Assembly: GCF_017901135.1 (NCBI RefSeq)
Contig: NZ_CP072801.1
Coordinates: 1,860,001 to 1,924,000 of the forward strand
Origin: Thiothrix litoralis
GTDB lineage: Bacteria > Pseudomonadota > Gammaproteobacteria > Thiotrichales > Thiotrichaceae
Direction: 5' to 3'
DNA: 64,000 nt
Shown: positions 47,330 to 55,974 of the stretch, one piece after another
How positions within the stretch are numbered: the stretch's first letter is position 1
Layout of the letters: each line of letters begins with the position of its first letter
Position numbers and translations under genes: made by a program
Notes under the pieces: generated by a model
What the model saw: the letters and a program-made list of their open reading frames with translations, nothing else
Databases searched by the model: none
Told to the model about the DNA's origin: nothing

Positions 47330-47971
47330 ATGCCTGACAAAAAACCGAACCTGAGTGGGCAAGAAGCACTGGAACGCCTGCGTGCCGGTAACGAACGTTT
47401 CGCCAATAACATTCTCAGCCATGGCACACAAATGAGTCAGGCTGAACGTATCGCCCTGACGGAGGGGCAAAACCCATTTGCCATCATTTTGGGGTGTTCA
47501 GACTCGCGGGTTCCAGCAGAATTGGTGTTTGACCAAGGCTTTGGCTCGTTGTTTGTCATCCGCGTCGCGGGCAATATTGTTGCGCCCTCGCAAGTAGGCA
47601 GCGTGGAATTTGCCGCCACCCAATACAATACTCGCTTGGTAGTGCTATTGGGGCACACCCAGTGTGGCGCTGTTGCTGCCACTCTGGACGAATTACGCAA
47701 CAACTCGCGCAGCCCTTCCCGCAACCAACGCTCCATCGTGGAACGCATCGCCCCCGCTGTTGCCACTCTGATGGAAACCCCGTTACGCGACGACCCGGTA
47801 GCGCTGATGAAACACGCTGTCCGTGCCAATATCCGTGCTGCCACTAGCCACTTGCGGCATGGCTCAAAGATTCTGGAACACCTGATCGCCAATGAAAATT
47901 TACTGGTCGTCAGCGCCGAATATTCACTGGAAACTGGGCTAGTAGAGTTCTTTGATATCCCCGTGGATTGA
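47330..47971 (+). CDS. Beta-class carbonic anhydrase, 213 aa
   Basis: Interconverts CO2 and bicarbonate. Zinc ligands Cys and Asp in GCSDSRVPAE and His/Cys in GHTQCGAV; IRVAGNIV is the family core. No signal peptide, so cytoplasmic. AGGAGA precedes ATG 47330. Confidence 0.94.
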   Translation: MPDKKPNLSGQEALERLRAGNERFANNILSHGTQMSQAERIALTEGQNPFAIILGCSDSRVPAELVFDQGFGSLFVIRVAGNIVAPSQVGSVEFAATQYNTRLVVLLGHTQCGAVAATLDELRNNSRSPSRNQRSIVERIAPAVATLMETPLRDDPVALMKHAVRANIRAATSHLRHGSKILEHLIANENLLVVSAEYSLETGLVEFFDIPVD

Positions 47972-47977
47972 TCGCGC

Positions 47978-48409
47978 TTAAAGCTGGCTACTCACCCAGC
48001 GCATAATATCCGCCGCCCCCATCGCACCGGACTGGCGGGCAATTTCCTGCCCGCCCCGGAACAACACCATCGTCGGGATGCTGCGAATATTGTAATGCGC
48101 CCCCACCATCTGATGATCTTCGGTATTCAGCTTGGCAAAACGCACTTGCGGCTCCATTTGCGCCGCTGCTTGCGCAAACGCCGGAGCCATCTGACGGCAT
48201 GGCCCGCACCACGGCGCCCAGAAATCCACCAGTACCGGAATATCATTGCGGCTAACGTTTTTGGTGAAGTTTTCCCCCGTTAGCTCGGTAGGATGCCCGC
48301 TAAACAGTGGGCTGTGGCACTTGCCGCATTTGGCTTCGCTGGCACGGTCGGCAGGCACACGGTTGGTGACACCACAGGCCGGGCACACCAGATTGATTAA
48401 ATCACTCAT
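47978..48409 (-). CDS. trxC: Thioredoxin 2 (TrxC), 143 aa
   Basis: The N-terminal zinc-binding part has two CxxC pairs (CPAC and CGKC), followed by a thioredoxin domain with WCGPC (FWAPWCGPCRQM) and the cis-Pro in SIPTMVLF. The zinc domain distinguishes TrxC from TrxA. Convergent with the carbonic anhydrase, 6 bases apart. Confidence 0.96.
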   Translation of the reverse strand: MSDLINLVCPACGVTNRVPADRASEAKCGKCHSPLFSGHPTELTGENFTKNVSRNDIPVLVDFWAPWCGPCRQMAPAFAQAAAQMEPQVRFAKLNTEDHQMVGAHYNIRSIPTMVLFRGGQEIARQSGAMGAADIMRWVSSQL

Positions 48410-48459
48410 GAGTTTCCCCTTGTAAAACAGTTATAGAACCCGGTGAATATAAGGGCATA

Positions 48460-50052
48460 TCAGCGACTTTCCACACCATGTTCACGCGTGGAATGGAATT
48501 TAATATCTGGCCATTTTTCCTGCGCCATTTGTAGATTAATACGCGTCGGGGCAATATAAACCAACTCGCCCGAATGGTCGTAAGCTAAATTTTGCGCTGC
48601 TTTGGTTTTAAATTCCTCAAACTTCTTTTCATTGGTAGAGGTCACCCAACGTGCTGTTTGTACGTTCACGCCTTCAAACAGCGCATCGACCTTGTATTCA
48701 TCCTTGAGGCGTTGCGCCACCACGTCGAACTGGAGTACACCGACCGCACCAAGGATCAGGTCATTGTTATTGATCGGTTTGAAAAGCTGGGTTGCGCCCT
48801 CTTCGCACAACTGCTCCAAACCTTTCTGGAGCTGTTTCATTTTCAGCGGGTCACGCAATTGCGCACGGCGGAACAGTTCCGGGGCGAAGTTGGGGATGCC
48901 GGTAAATTGCAGGTTTTCACCCATCGTGAAGGTATCGCCAATGCGGATGCTGCCGTGGTTGTGCAGGCCAATGATGTCGCCGGGGTAAGCGTCTTCCACA
49001 TGCTCGCGGTCGGATGCCATGAAGGTGAGCGCGTCGGGGATTTTCACATCCTTGCCGATGCGCACATGCTTAACCTTCATGCCCTTTTCAAATTTGCCGG
49101 AACAGATGCGCATGAAGGCCATACGGTCACGGTGTTGCGGGTCCATGTTCGCCTGAATCTTGAAGACGAAGCCGGTGAAGGGTTCTTCCGCTGCTTCCAC
49201 TTTACGGGTGGTGGTCGGGCGGGCTTGCGGTGCGGGCGCATTTTCCACGAAACCGTCCAGCAATTCACGGATGCCGAAGCTGTTTAAGGCTGTGCCGAAA
49301 TACACTGGGGTGAGCTTGCCGTCGAGGTAGGCTTGTAGCTCGAATGTGTGGCTTGCGCCTTTCACCAGCTCAATTTCTTCGCGTAATTCGTCTGCTTGTG
49401 AACCAAGCAACTTGTCGAGTTCGGGGTTGTCCAGCCCTTGAATTTCGTCGTAATCCTGACGGCGCTCGGTGCTGGGCTTGTAGAGGATTACCTTGTCTTC
49501 GTAAAGGTGATAAATCCCTTTGAGGCGTTTGCCCATGCCGATAGGCCAGGTGATCGGGGCGCATTGGATATTGAGGACGGTTTCAACTTCATCCAGCAAT
49601 TCAATCGGCTCTTTGCCTTCGCGGTCGAGCTTGTTGATGAAGGTCATGATCGGCGTATCGCGCAGGCGGCACACTTCCATCAGCTTGATGGTGCGTTCTT
49701 CGACGCCTTTCGCTACGTCGATAACCATCAGCGCGGAGTCAACGGCGGTGAGTACGCGGTAGGTGTCTTCCGAGAAATCCTCATGCCCCGGCGTGTCGAG
49801 CAGGTTGACGATGCGCCCGTTGTAGGGGAACTGCATGACTGATGAGGTAACGGAAATACCACGTTCCTTTTCCATCGTCATCCAGTCGGAGGTGGCGTGG
49901 CGACCGGCTTTGCGCCCCTTGATCGTGCCTGCAAGCTGGATTGCGCCCCCGAATAGCAACACCTTTTCGGTCATGGTGGTCTTACCCGCATCCGGGTGGG
50001 AAATAATGGCGAAAGTGCGGCGGCGGGCGGTTTCGGTTAGGCGGTCGGTCAT
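48460..50052 (-). CDS. prfC: Peptide chain release factor 3
   Basis: GTPase that removes RF1/RF2 from the ribosome. G1 [10 protein letters not shown], the switch with [26 protein letters not shown] and [12 protein letters not shown] are all present. ATG 50052 ([16 protein letters not shown]) fits the E. coli length of about 530; a GTG at 50061 would add three residues. Confidence 0.97.
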   Translation of the reverse strand: MTDRLTETARRRTFAIISHPDAGKTTMTEKVLLFGGAIQLAGTIKGRKAGRHATSDWMTMEKERGISVTSSVMQFPYNGRIVNLLDTPGHEDFSEDTYRVLTAVDSALMVIDVAKGVEERTIKLMEVCRLRDTPIMTFINKLDREGKEPIELLDEVETVLNIQCAPITWPIGMGKRLKGIYHLYEDKVILYKPSTERRQDYDEIQGLDNPELDKLLGSQADELREEIELVKGASHTFELQAYLDGKLTPVYFGTALNSFGIRELLDGFVENAPAPQARPTTTRKVEAAEEPFTGFVFKIQANMDPQHRDRMAFMRICSGKFEKGMKVKHVRIGKDVKIPDALTFMASDREHVEDAYPGDIIGLHNHGSIRIGDTFTMGENLQFTGIPNFAPELFRRAQLRDPLKMKQLQKGLEQLCEEGATQLFKPINNNDLILGAVGVLQFDVVAQRLKDEYKVDALFEGVNVQTARWVTSTNEKKFEEFKTKAAQNLAYDHSGELVYIAPTRINLQMAQEKWPDIKFHSTREHGVESR

Positions 50053-50153
50053 GGTGTCCACGGGGTTGGGCTGTTGGAAAGGGGGGGATTATAGCGGAAA
50101 TGTGTGGACGGGGTAACAGGATGTACCAGTTACCATGTATCCGACAAAAGGCA

Positions 50154-50180
50154 CTAGCCAGCTAGCCAGCTAGCCAGCTA
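50154..50180. repeat. Tandem 8-bp repeat CTAGCCAG (3.4 copies)
   Basis: Three perfect units plus CTA at the left edge of an AT-rich islet, between prfC and two orphan genes. CTAG-containing DNA is scarce in many proteobacteria. Confidence 0.95.
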
Positions 50181-50273
50181 TAGTTAATCCACTTGAATTA
50201 TTAATTTCCAAGCAAATCCAAAAATTCACAACCAACACATATTTAACCATAAAGTTTAAGGAGGAGTATAGAG

Positions 50274-50477
50274 ATGACAAACATTCCAGAAATACCTCAT
50301 GGTCACGGACTCTCTTTCAAAAAAGGTATTTCCGATGGCATCCTTGAAGAGAATACATTTGAAAGTAGCTTACCAAGTGGAGGGCATTTATTTTCCTACA
50401 AAAAAGGATATGAATTAGGAAAGTTATTAAAAAATGAAGTTGCCAGAAAAGTAAAGCCAAATCATATTGAGCAATAA
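50274..50477 (+). CDS. Small orphan protein, 67 aa, unknown
   Basis: MTNIPEIPHGHGLSFKKGISDG and later SYKKGYELGKLLKNEVARKV. Strong AAGGAGGAG upstream. The local DNA is AT-rich, unlike the neighbours. The two FKKG/YKKG motifs (about 16-19 and 43-46) may be a short duplication. No family recognised. Confidence 0.65.
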   Translation: MTNIPEIPHGHGLSFKKGISDGILEENTFESSLPSGGHLFSYKKGYELGKLLKNEVARKVKPNHIEQ

Positions 50478-50599
50478 AATCAATACAATAAATTATTAAA
50501 GTTTCTAAGCATTTATTTACTTGATAAAAACATGCGTGACTCTAATGCCACATTCGCAATAAAATAATTTTTATCTCTAAAAAACAATAGGCACAAATC

Positions 50600-51064
50600 A
50601 TGAAAGAAGAGTTAATAACAAATAATAACCTGGAAATACAGAATAGCAATAATCGCACATATTTTTCACAAAGATTAGATTCCGCTTTTTTATTACAAAG
50701 AAAACTATTTACTCATGGAAAAATAACAATCCCTATTATTACTATAATTCTTGCATTCTTTGTAGCACCACAATTTCTTATTCAACAATACCATTGGATT
50801 CCTTTAGCAATTGGGGTGATTGCATTATCTTCCTACTGGTTTGTTTTGATTAAAAATCAAGATGGATTAGAAAAAAAAGAAAATGAGCTGGCACTCCAAT
50901 ATCAAGAAACACATAGCAAACAAGACATTACCTCCATGCAGATGATATGGTTTAAATTCGGACCAATAATTGCTTACTTAACCTGCATAGCCGCATCGGT
51001 TATATTTATATTTGTGGTTCTAGCCATATTTGCTTATCTTATTATTAAATACGGTGAAAACTGA
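50600..51064 (+). CDS. Small membrane protein, 154 aa, unknown
   Basis: Three likely membrane helices: ITIPIITIILAFFVAPQFLI, WIPLAIGVIALSSYWFVLI and IAYLTCIAASVIFIFVVLAI. Polar N-terminus rich in Asn, and a charged loop (about 95-110). AT-rich, probably acquired. No family recognised. The 120-base gap after 50477 separates it from the previous small gene. Confidence 0.65.
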   Translation: MKEELITNNNLEIQNSNNRTYFSQRLDSAFLLQRKLFTHGKITIPIITIILAFFVAPQFLIQQYHWIPLAIGVIALSSYWFVLIKNQDGLEKKENELALQYQETHSKQDITSMQMIWFKFGPIIAYLTCIAASVIFIFVVLAIFAYLIIKYGEN

Positions 51065-51214
51065 AACTCCGCAAAACTTTGGTCGATTCCACATTCATTT
51101 CGCTATCTGAGTGGTCTCCGGGAAATCTGACACATAGGGAGCACATTACCATCTATTTATTATAAGATGTCATATCCCATAAAACAAGCGGTGATGCAAT
51201 TGACCTAAGGCAAG

Positions 51215-51637
51215 CTACCGCAACATAACATCCAACACCCCGATAATTTTTGCGGGGTCATTGATGTAATAATCCTCACGGTCAATATAAATCACAGTCT
51301 CATTCAGTCGTAAAAACTTCCACGCATGACCTGTCGTCACCACACCATAAATATGCGGCAACTCTTTCCCATCCCGTTGGTTATAACGTTGTGCCGCAAT
51401 CATTTCCGCCACGCACTGCCCATATCCCGCCGCAATACGTTCATTTTTAGCTTCAACAACGGCAATCTCCAGCTCTGGGAAATCTTCGAGGATTTCCGAT
51501 GTAGTCATACCCGCCGCAAGCCAACCCAACACATCATAAACCGCAATCCGCAGACCACGTATACAGGGCTTTCCGCTACGCTTGCCTGCTTCCATCGTGA
51601 TTCTGCTGGTCGATTCTTTTTCAGGCATTATATTCAT
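51215..51637 (-). CDS. Chimeric ORF: DUF433 head and PD-(D/E)xK-like tail, 140 aa
   Basis: Residues about 20-55 (GKPCIRGLRIAVYDVLGWLAAGMTTSEILEDFPEL) are a DUF433 antitoxin head; the rest (VVEAKNERIAAGYGQCVAEMIAAQRYNQ and IYGVVTTGHAWKFLRL) resembles restriction-type nuclease proteins with an ExK-like EAK. The family's usual DUF433 end is absent. The joint suggests a deletion between two genes. Whether it is expressed is unknown. Confidence 0.6.
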   Translation of the reverse strand: MNIMPEKESTSRITMEAGKRSGKPCIRGLRIAVYDVLGWLAAGMTTSEILEDFPELEIAVVEAKNERIAAGYGQCVAEMIAAQRYNQRDGKELPHIYGVVTTGHAWKFLRLNETVIYIDREDYYINDPAKIIGVLDVMLR

Positions 51638-51698
51638 CAGCTTGTCTATCCTGTGCGTAAAACGTGAACCTGTTGTGATTATAACGCCAATCTTCTCA

Positions 51699-52115
51699 TT
51701 ACTCCCACGGATTCACTAACAGCAATCCCGGTAGAAAATCAAAATCCGTCACATTGCGCGTCGCCAGCACCGCATCATTCGCCTGTGCAACCGCTGCAAT
51801 CAGCATGTCCTCCACACTCATCGGACGCCCCACCTGCTTTGAATACATCGCAATCGCCACATAAAACGGCGAAACATCGCAGGTATAATCCAGACAACGC
51901 CCCTCAAACATCGCGAACACTTCGATAGCCGCATCCGCCAATAGCTGCTTGCGCTTGCCATCTACCAGCAAGGCGATACCCCATTCAATTTCACCTTTGC
52001 TGATGGCGGAAAAATACAAATCCGTATCCAGTTGCTGATCAGCCCATGCCAAGACATTGACTTCGGGTTTTGCCTTCATTAACTCGGAAATGACATTGGT
52101 ATCCAGCAAAATCAT
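51699..52115 (-). CDS. fitB: FitB/VapC-type PIN toxin, 138 aa
   Basis: PIN ribonuclease with the four acidic positions in MILLDTNVISELMK, SAISKGEIEWGI, SVEDMLIAAVA and LATRNVTDFDFLPG. Stop followed by nothing downstream on the strand for 60 bases. The start overlaps fitA by 4 bases. Targets RNA; sequestered by FitA. Confidence 0.92.
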   Translation of the reverse strand: MILLDTNVISELMKAKPEVNVLAWADQQLDTDLYFSAISKGEIEWGIALLVDGKRKQLLADAAIEVFAMFEGRCLDYTCDVSPFYVAIAMYSKQVGRPMSVEDMLIAAVAQANDAVLATRNVTDFDFLPGLLLVNPWE

Positions 52116-52369
52116 GCGGCTTCCCCGGAAAAATCAGGTGCAGAACGCGGCAAAGAGCGTTTTGGCAAAGGTAAATCGACCCCATTGCTCAACGCCATAA
52201 CCCGCTGGTGCACACGAGTCCCAAAGCCTTTTTGTGGCGTTTGTGGCGCAAGAATCTGTTGCAGGATGCGCCGTACCTCCTCTTCCATCGACAAGCCATG
52301 TTGCGCGGCACGGATGCGTAATTGTGTTTTAAGATCATCATCCAGATTGCGGATCGTTAGCATTGCCAT
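52112..52369 (-). CDS. fitA: FitA-like ribbon-helix-helix antitoxin, about 85 aa
   Basis: RHH domain AMLTIRNLDDDLKTQLRIRAAQHGLSMEEEVRRIL, then a C-terminal toxin-wrapping tail. ATG 52369 has GAGG nine bases before it; the longer frame to 52417 is not needed. Confidence 0.9.
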   Translation of the reverse strand: MAMLTIRNLDDDLKTQLRIRAAQHGLSMEEEVRRILQQILAPQTPQKGFGTRVHQRVMALSNGVDLPLPKRSLPRSAPDFSGEAA

Positions 52370-52527
52370 CGTCAATACCTCATGTAGCGAGCTTACTAAG
52401 CATTGTAGGCAACGCATTCATTGAATACCAACTTGCCGATAGCCACCCCGAAAATTCACGGGGCTATTTGCTTTTCCCCCAGCAAAACAGCACTCTGCCA
52501 ACAGTACCATTCGAGAGTAACAAAACC

Positions 52528-53184
52528 ATGCTGAATATGGATTTCACCCAACCCATCGTGATCGAAACCGTCAACATACCGTGGATCAACAGCCCCGCAG
52601 ACGGTGTAGGCCGCAAGCCACTAGAACGCGAAAACCCGGAATCCGGCCACACCACCAGCATCGTGCGCTTCGCCGCAGGCAGCCATTTCCCACGCCATGA
52701 ACACCCACTAGGTGAAGAAATTCTGGTGCTGGATGGCGTGTTTTCTGATGAAAACGGCGATTATGGCAAAGGAGCGTATTTACGCAACCCTCCGCGCAGC
52801 GCCCACAGCCCCTTCAGCAAAACCGGCTGTACCCTGCTGGTCAAGCTAGAGCAGTTTGATCCCCGTGACCAGCAAAGCGTGCGCATCGACACAGCCCAAA
52901 CACCGTGGCAGCCGGGTATCGGTGGTTTACAAGTCATGTCCCTGCATCAGTTTGAGCACGAACATGTCGCGCTAGTACGCTGGCCTGCGGGTGAACGTTT
53001 CCAACCACATCGGCACTTTGGCGGGGAAGAAATTTTTGTGCTCTCAGGCACATTCAAAGACGAACACGGCAGCTACCCGCCGGGCACTTGGTTACGCAGC
53101 CCACACCTCAGCAGCCACTATCCCTACGTCGATGAAGAAACCATCATTTGGGTAAAAACCGGGCACTTACCAGTCACGACTTAA
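52528..53184 (+). CDS. Bicupin protein (ChrR-like cupin), 218 aa
   Basis: Two cupin modules with metal-binding motifs HEHPLGEEILVLDGVFSDENG and HRHFGGEEIFVLSGTFKDEHG. This is the ChrR-type cupin fold, present without an anti-sigma zinc domain. ATG 52528 has GAGAG upstream; an open frame runs left to 52363 but is antisense to fitA. Possibly a quercetinase-type or ligand-binding protein; substrate unknown. Confidence 0.82.
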   Translation: MLNMDFTQPIVIETVNIPWINSPADGVGRKPLERENPESGHTTSIVRFAAGSHFPRHEHPLGEEILVLDGVFSDENGDYGKGAYLRNPPRSAHSPFSKTGCTLLVKLEQFDPRDQQSVRIDTAQTPWQPGIGGLQVMSLHQFEHEHVALVRWPAGERFQPHRHFGGEEIFVLSGTFKDEHGSYPPGTWLRSPHLSSHYPYVDEETIIWVKTGHLPVTT

Positions 53185-53211
53185 CACCCAAACCGACTAA
53201 CAAGGCTAATC

Positions 53212-53256
53212 CCCCGACAAGCCGTCTGCACAACACCCCCTTTTCGTGGACATCTG
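53212..53256 (+). promoter_or_regulatory. Motif block shared with 31912-31963
   Basis: CCCCGACAAGC (53212-53222), CTGCACAACA (53226-53235), CATCTG (53251-53256), located 51 bases before the ATG of the small protein gene at 53307. See the parallel block upstream of 32063. Function unknown. Confidence 0.35.
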
Positions 53257-53306
53257 CGGTAGGCTGTACACACAGGATTTCCCAACCCACGACAAGGAGT
53301 CGTATC

Positions 53307-53660
53307 ATGATGAACATCAATGGAATTGGTTCCAGCGCAGCCTCACAAACTGGCCTCAGCCCTACTTCAGCCCCTTCTGCTGATAGCGTCCAACAATTCA
53401 ACCACGCCATGAGCGGACAGGGCAGCAGCAAGTGCTGCGGCTCTCAAGGCGCATCCGGTCAAGCAGGCCAGTCTGGTGCTGCTGGCGGCGAGCAAGGCGA
53501 CACTATGTCGCAAATGATGGAAATGATCATGCAATTGCTGCAAACCATGATGGAAAAAATGCAGGGCGCGGATTCATCTTCTGCTGGCGGCCAAGATTCA
53601 GGCCAACAACAATCCGGGCAGCAACAAGCTAGCAATCAATCCACTACTTGCGGCGCTTAA
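53307..53660 (+). CDS. Small Gln/Ser/Gly-rich protein with a Met-rich helix, 117 aa
   Basis: MMNINGIGSSAASQTGLSPTS, then VQQFNHAMSGQGSSKCCGSQ, a Met-rich helix (MSQMMEMIMQLLQTMMEKMQ) and a Gln/Ser/Gly tail with a C-terminal Cys. No signal peptide. CAAGGAG lies seven bases before the ATG. The composition recalls harpins, but no homology can be claimed. Confidence 0.7.
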   Translation: MMNINGIGSSAASQTGLSPTSAPSADSVQQFNHAMSGQGSSKCCGSQGASGQAGQSGAAGGEQGDTMSQMMEMIMQLLQTMMEKMQGADSSSAGGQDSGQQQSGQQQASNQSTTCGA

Positions 53661-53670
53661 TAAATAAAAG

Positions 53671-55974
53671 CTACCCCATCTCCCTCTCTTGACTCCCTCC
53701 CCTGATAAGGGGAGGGTTGGGGAGGGGTTTCTTCGCCTCCCCCTTCCGAAAATACTCCGCCGGGAAATCATCCACCCGAATCGCATTCGCCACCGCTTTC
53801 CGCGCTGCCAACAGCCGTTCCACACTGAATTTATCCAGCAAACCTTTATCCTTCGCCTCAACAATCGCCGCATCGGTCGTATGCGCTTCCAGCTTGCCCG
53901 TCTTCATCAACTTACGTAACTGTTTCTCGAGTTCGGCGGCGGCCAGTGTTTTGTGCAAGGCATCTTCAATCCGCCCCATGCGGTCAGCCGGATCGTTGGT
54001 AATGTAAATCCCATCAGTCAACCGATCACGGGTAGCCGAAGGCTCCAACGCCAAACGCGCCACCTGATGAATCAACTGATCATTCGGCGGGCTAAACGGC
54101 TTGCCATACGGGAACATCACGGCACGCAAAATCTTCGCCAGCCACGGGTGTGGCAAATTATGGAACGCCGCCAGCATCGCCTGCTGCGCCCGATGAATGG
54201 TCAACTTGCACGCGTAAGCCATCAACGGCACATCCGCTTCCGGCTCACCCTGCTCCTCGAAATGCTTGAGCACCGCCGAACACAGGTAAAGGTTCGCCAG
54301 AATATCCGCCATACGCCCGGACAAACGTTCGCGCCGTTTCAACGTGCCGCCCAACGACAAGGCCGCGTAATCCGCCAACAAGGCAAACTGGCTGCTCAAG
54401 CGGCTCAAATGACGGTAATACTCGCGGGTCATGGGCGAACCGTGCGCCACCAGTTTGGCATTGCTCAGGCCATACCAAACACTACGCCCCAGATTGCTGA
54501 AAATGTGTTTCACATGCCCCATAAAGGCAGTATCGAACGCCTCCACATCATCGGCTTGTACCGCCTTGATTTCTTTCAGCAGCCACGGGTGGCAACGCAT
54601 CGCGCCCTGCCCGAATACGATCAGCGAACGGGTGAGGATGTTCGCACCTTCCACCGTAATCCCGATCGGGATCGACTGGTAAGCACGCGCCAAATAGTTA
54701 GATGGCCCCATGCAAATGCCCGCCCCACCGGAAATATCCATCGCATCATTAACCAGCCGCCGCATCCGCTCGGTCAACTGGTACTTCAGCAAAGCGGTAA
54801 TCACTGCCGGTCGCTGCCCTTGGTCGATAGCGGTAGCGGTGAGAATACGCCCAGCATCCATCAAGTAAGTGTTGCCGAGAATACGCGCCAGCGGCTCTTC
54901 CACCCCCTCAAAATAACCGATCGGCATCCCAAACTGCTGGCGCACCCGCGCATACGCGCCGGTATAACGTGAGGCGACTTTCGCAGCGCCGGTCGAGAGC
55001 GCAGGCAGGGAAATGCCACGCCCTTCGCCCAAACATTCCACCAACATCCGCCAACCTTTGCCCGCTTGCGCTTGCCCACCGATCAACCAATCCATCGGAA
55101 TAAACACATCATGCCCGTAATTAGGGCCATTCTGGAACGGAATATCCAGCGCGAAATGGCGCGTACCAATTTCCACGCCCGGATGGTTGGTGGGAATCAG
55201 CGCCACGCTAATGCCAAGCTCTTCCTTGTCACCCAATAGATGATCCGGGTCGTAAAGCTGGAACGCTAACCCCAAGACTGTCGCCACCGGCCCCAGCGTG
55301 ATGTAGCGTTTTTCCCAGTTCAGGCGCATCCCCAGCACGGCTTTTTCGCCATTGAAATCCTGACGGCACACCACCCCGCTATCGGGAATGGAACTGGCAT
55401 CGCTGCCCGCTTCCGGGCCAGTCAGGCCAAAGCAGGGGATGTCGCGCCCATCCGCCAGCCGGGGCAGGTAGTAATTTTTTTGCGCTTGCGTGCCGTATTT
55501 CATCAGCAATTCGCCCGGCCCCAAGGAGTTGGGAACCATTACCGTGACCGCTGCCGTGGCACTACGGCTGGACACCTTCATCACCACCTGCGAATGTGCC
55601 AGCGCGGAAAAGCCCAACCCCCCATATTCCTTGGGGATGATCATGCCGAAAAAGCGGTTTTGTTTGAGGAATGCCCAAATATCAGGCGGCAGGTCGTAGA
55701 GTTCGTGGGTAATTTGCCAATCGTCGAGACGTTGGCACAGCACTTCCACGGGGCCATCAAGGAAAGCTTGTTCCTCAACGCTCAGTTTGCTGATGGACAA
55801 ATCGTGTAAGCGGCACCAATCAGGCTTGCCTGAAAAAAGTTCGGAATCCCACCAGACGTTGCCACTGTCCAACGCGTCCTGTTCGGTCTGCGAAATCGGC
55901 GGTAATTGTTGCTTCATCAGGCGCATGACGGGGCGGCTGATGTACTGGTGGCGGTATTTTGTTAACCAACTCAT
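53671..55974 (-). CDS. fadE: FadE-type acyl-CoA dehydrogenase, about 767 aa
   Basis: The ACAD fold contains PDIWAFLKQNRFFGMIIPKEYGGLGFS, CFGLTGPEAGSDASSI, then DISGGAGICMGPSNYL with the catalytic neighbourhood, and the gammaproteobacterial C-terminal extension (DUF1974). First step of fatty-acid beta-oxidation. Starts at ATG 55974 (MSWLTKYRHQY) behind AGGAGG. The C-terminus is formed by a palindromic repeat. The 5' end overlaps the upstream gene by 155 bases. Confidence 0.93.
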   Translation of the reverse strand: MSWLTKYRHQYISRPVMRLMKQQLPPISQTEQDALDSGNVWWDSELFSGKPDWCRLHDLSISKLSVEEQAFLDGPVEVLCQRLDDWQITHELYDLPPDIWAFLKQNRFFGMIIPKEYGGLGFSALAHSQVVMKVSSRSATAAVTVMVPNSLGPGELLMKYGTQAQKNYYLPRLADGRDIPCFGLTGPEAGSDASSIPDSGVVCRQDFNGEKAVLGMRLNWEKRYITLGPVATVLGLAFQLYDPDHLLGDKEELGISVALIPTNHPGVEIGTRHFALDIPFQNGPNYGHDVFIPMDWLIGGQAQAGKGWRMLVECLGEGRGISLPALSTGAAKVASRYTGAYARVRQQFGMPIGYFEGVEEPLARILGNTYLMDAGRILTATAIDQGQRPAVITALLKYQLTERMRRLVNDAMDISGGAGICMGPSNYLARAYQSIPIGITVEGANILTRSLIVFGQGAMRCHPWLLKEIKAVQADDVEAFDTAFMGHVKHIFSNLGRSVWYGLSNAKLVAHGSPMTREYYRHLSRLSSQFALLADYAALSLGGTLKRRERLSGRMADILANLYLCSAVLKHFEEQGEPEADVPLMAYACKLTIHRAQQAMLAAFHNLPHPWLAKILRAVMFPYGKPFSPPNDQLIHQVARLALEPSATRDRLTDGIYITNDPADRMGRIEDALHKTLAAAELEKQLRKLMKTGKLEAHTTDAAIVEAKDKGLLDKFSVERLLAARKAVANAIRVDDFPAEYFRKGEAKKPLPNPPLIRGGSQEREMG
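53689..53732. repeat. Palindromic CCCTCCCC/GGGGAGGG repeat at the end of the dehydrogenase gene
   Basis: CTCCCTCCCCTGATAAGGGG then AGGGTTGGGGAGGGG: an inverted repeat with loop TGATA. It encodes the last codons (KPLPNPPLIRGGSQ) of the FadE-type gene. Such dispersed palindromes are widespread in bacterial genomes and probably serve as terminator or REP-like repeats. Confidence 0.75.

Noticed and set aside
50154-50180. CRISPR-like or integron attC repeat
   Set aside because: Only 3.4 short head-to-tail units without spacers or the attC core sites.
52363-52527. N-terminal extension of the bicupin protein
   Set aside because: Lies antisense to fitA and upstream of a good ribosome site at 52528.
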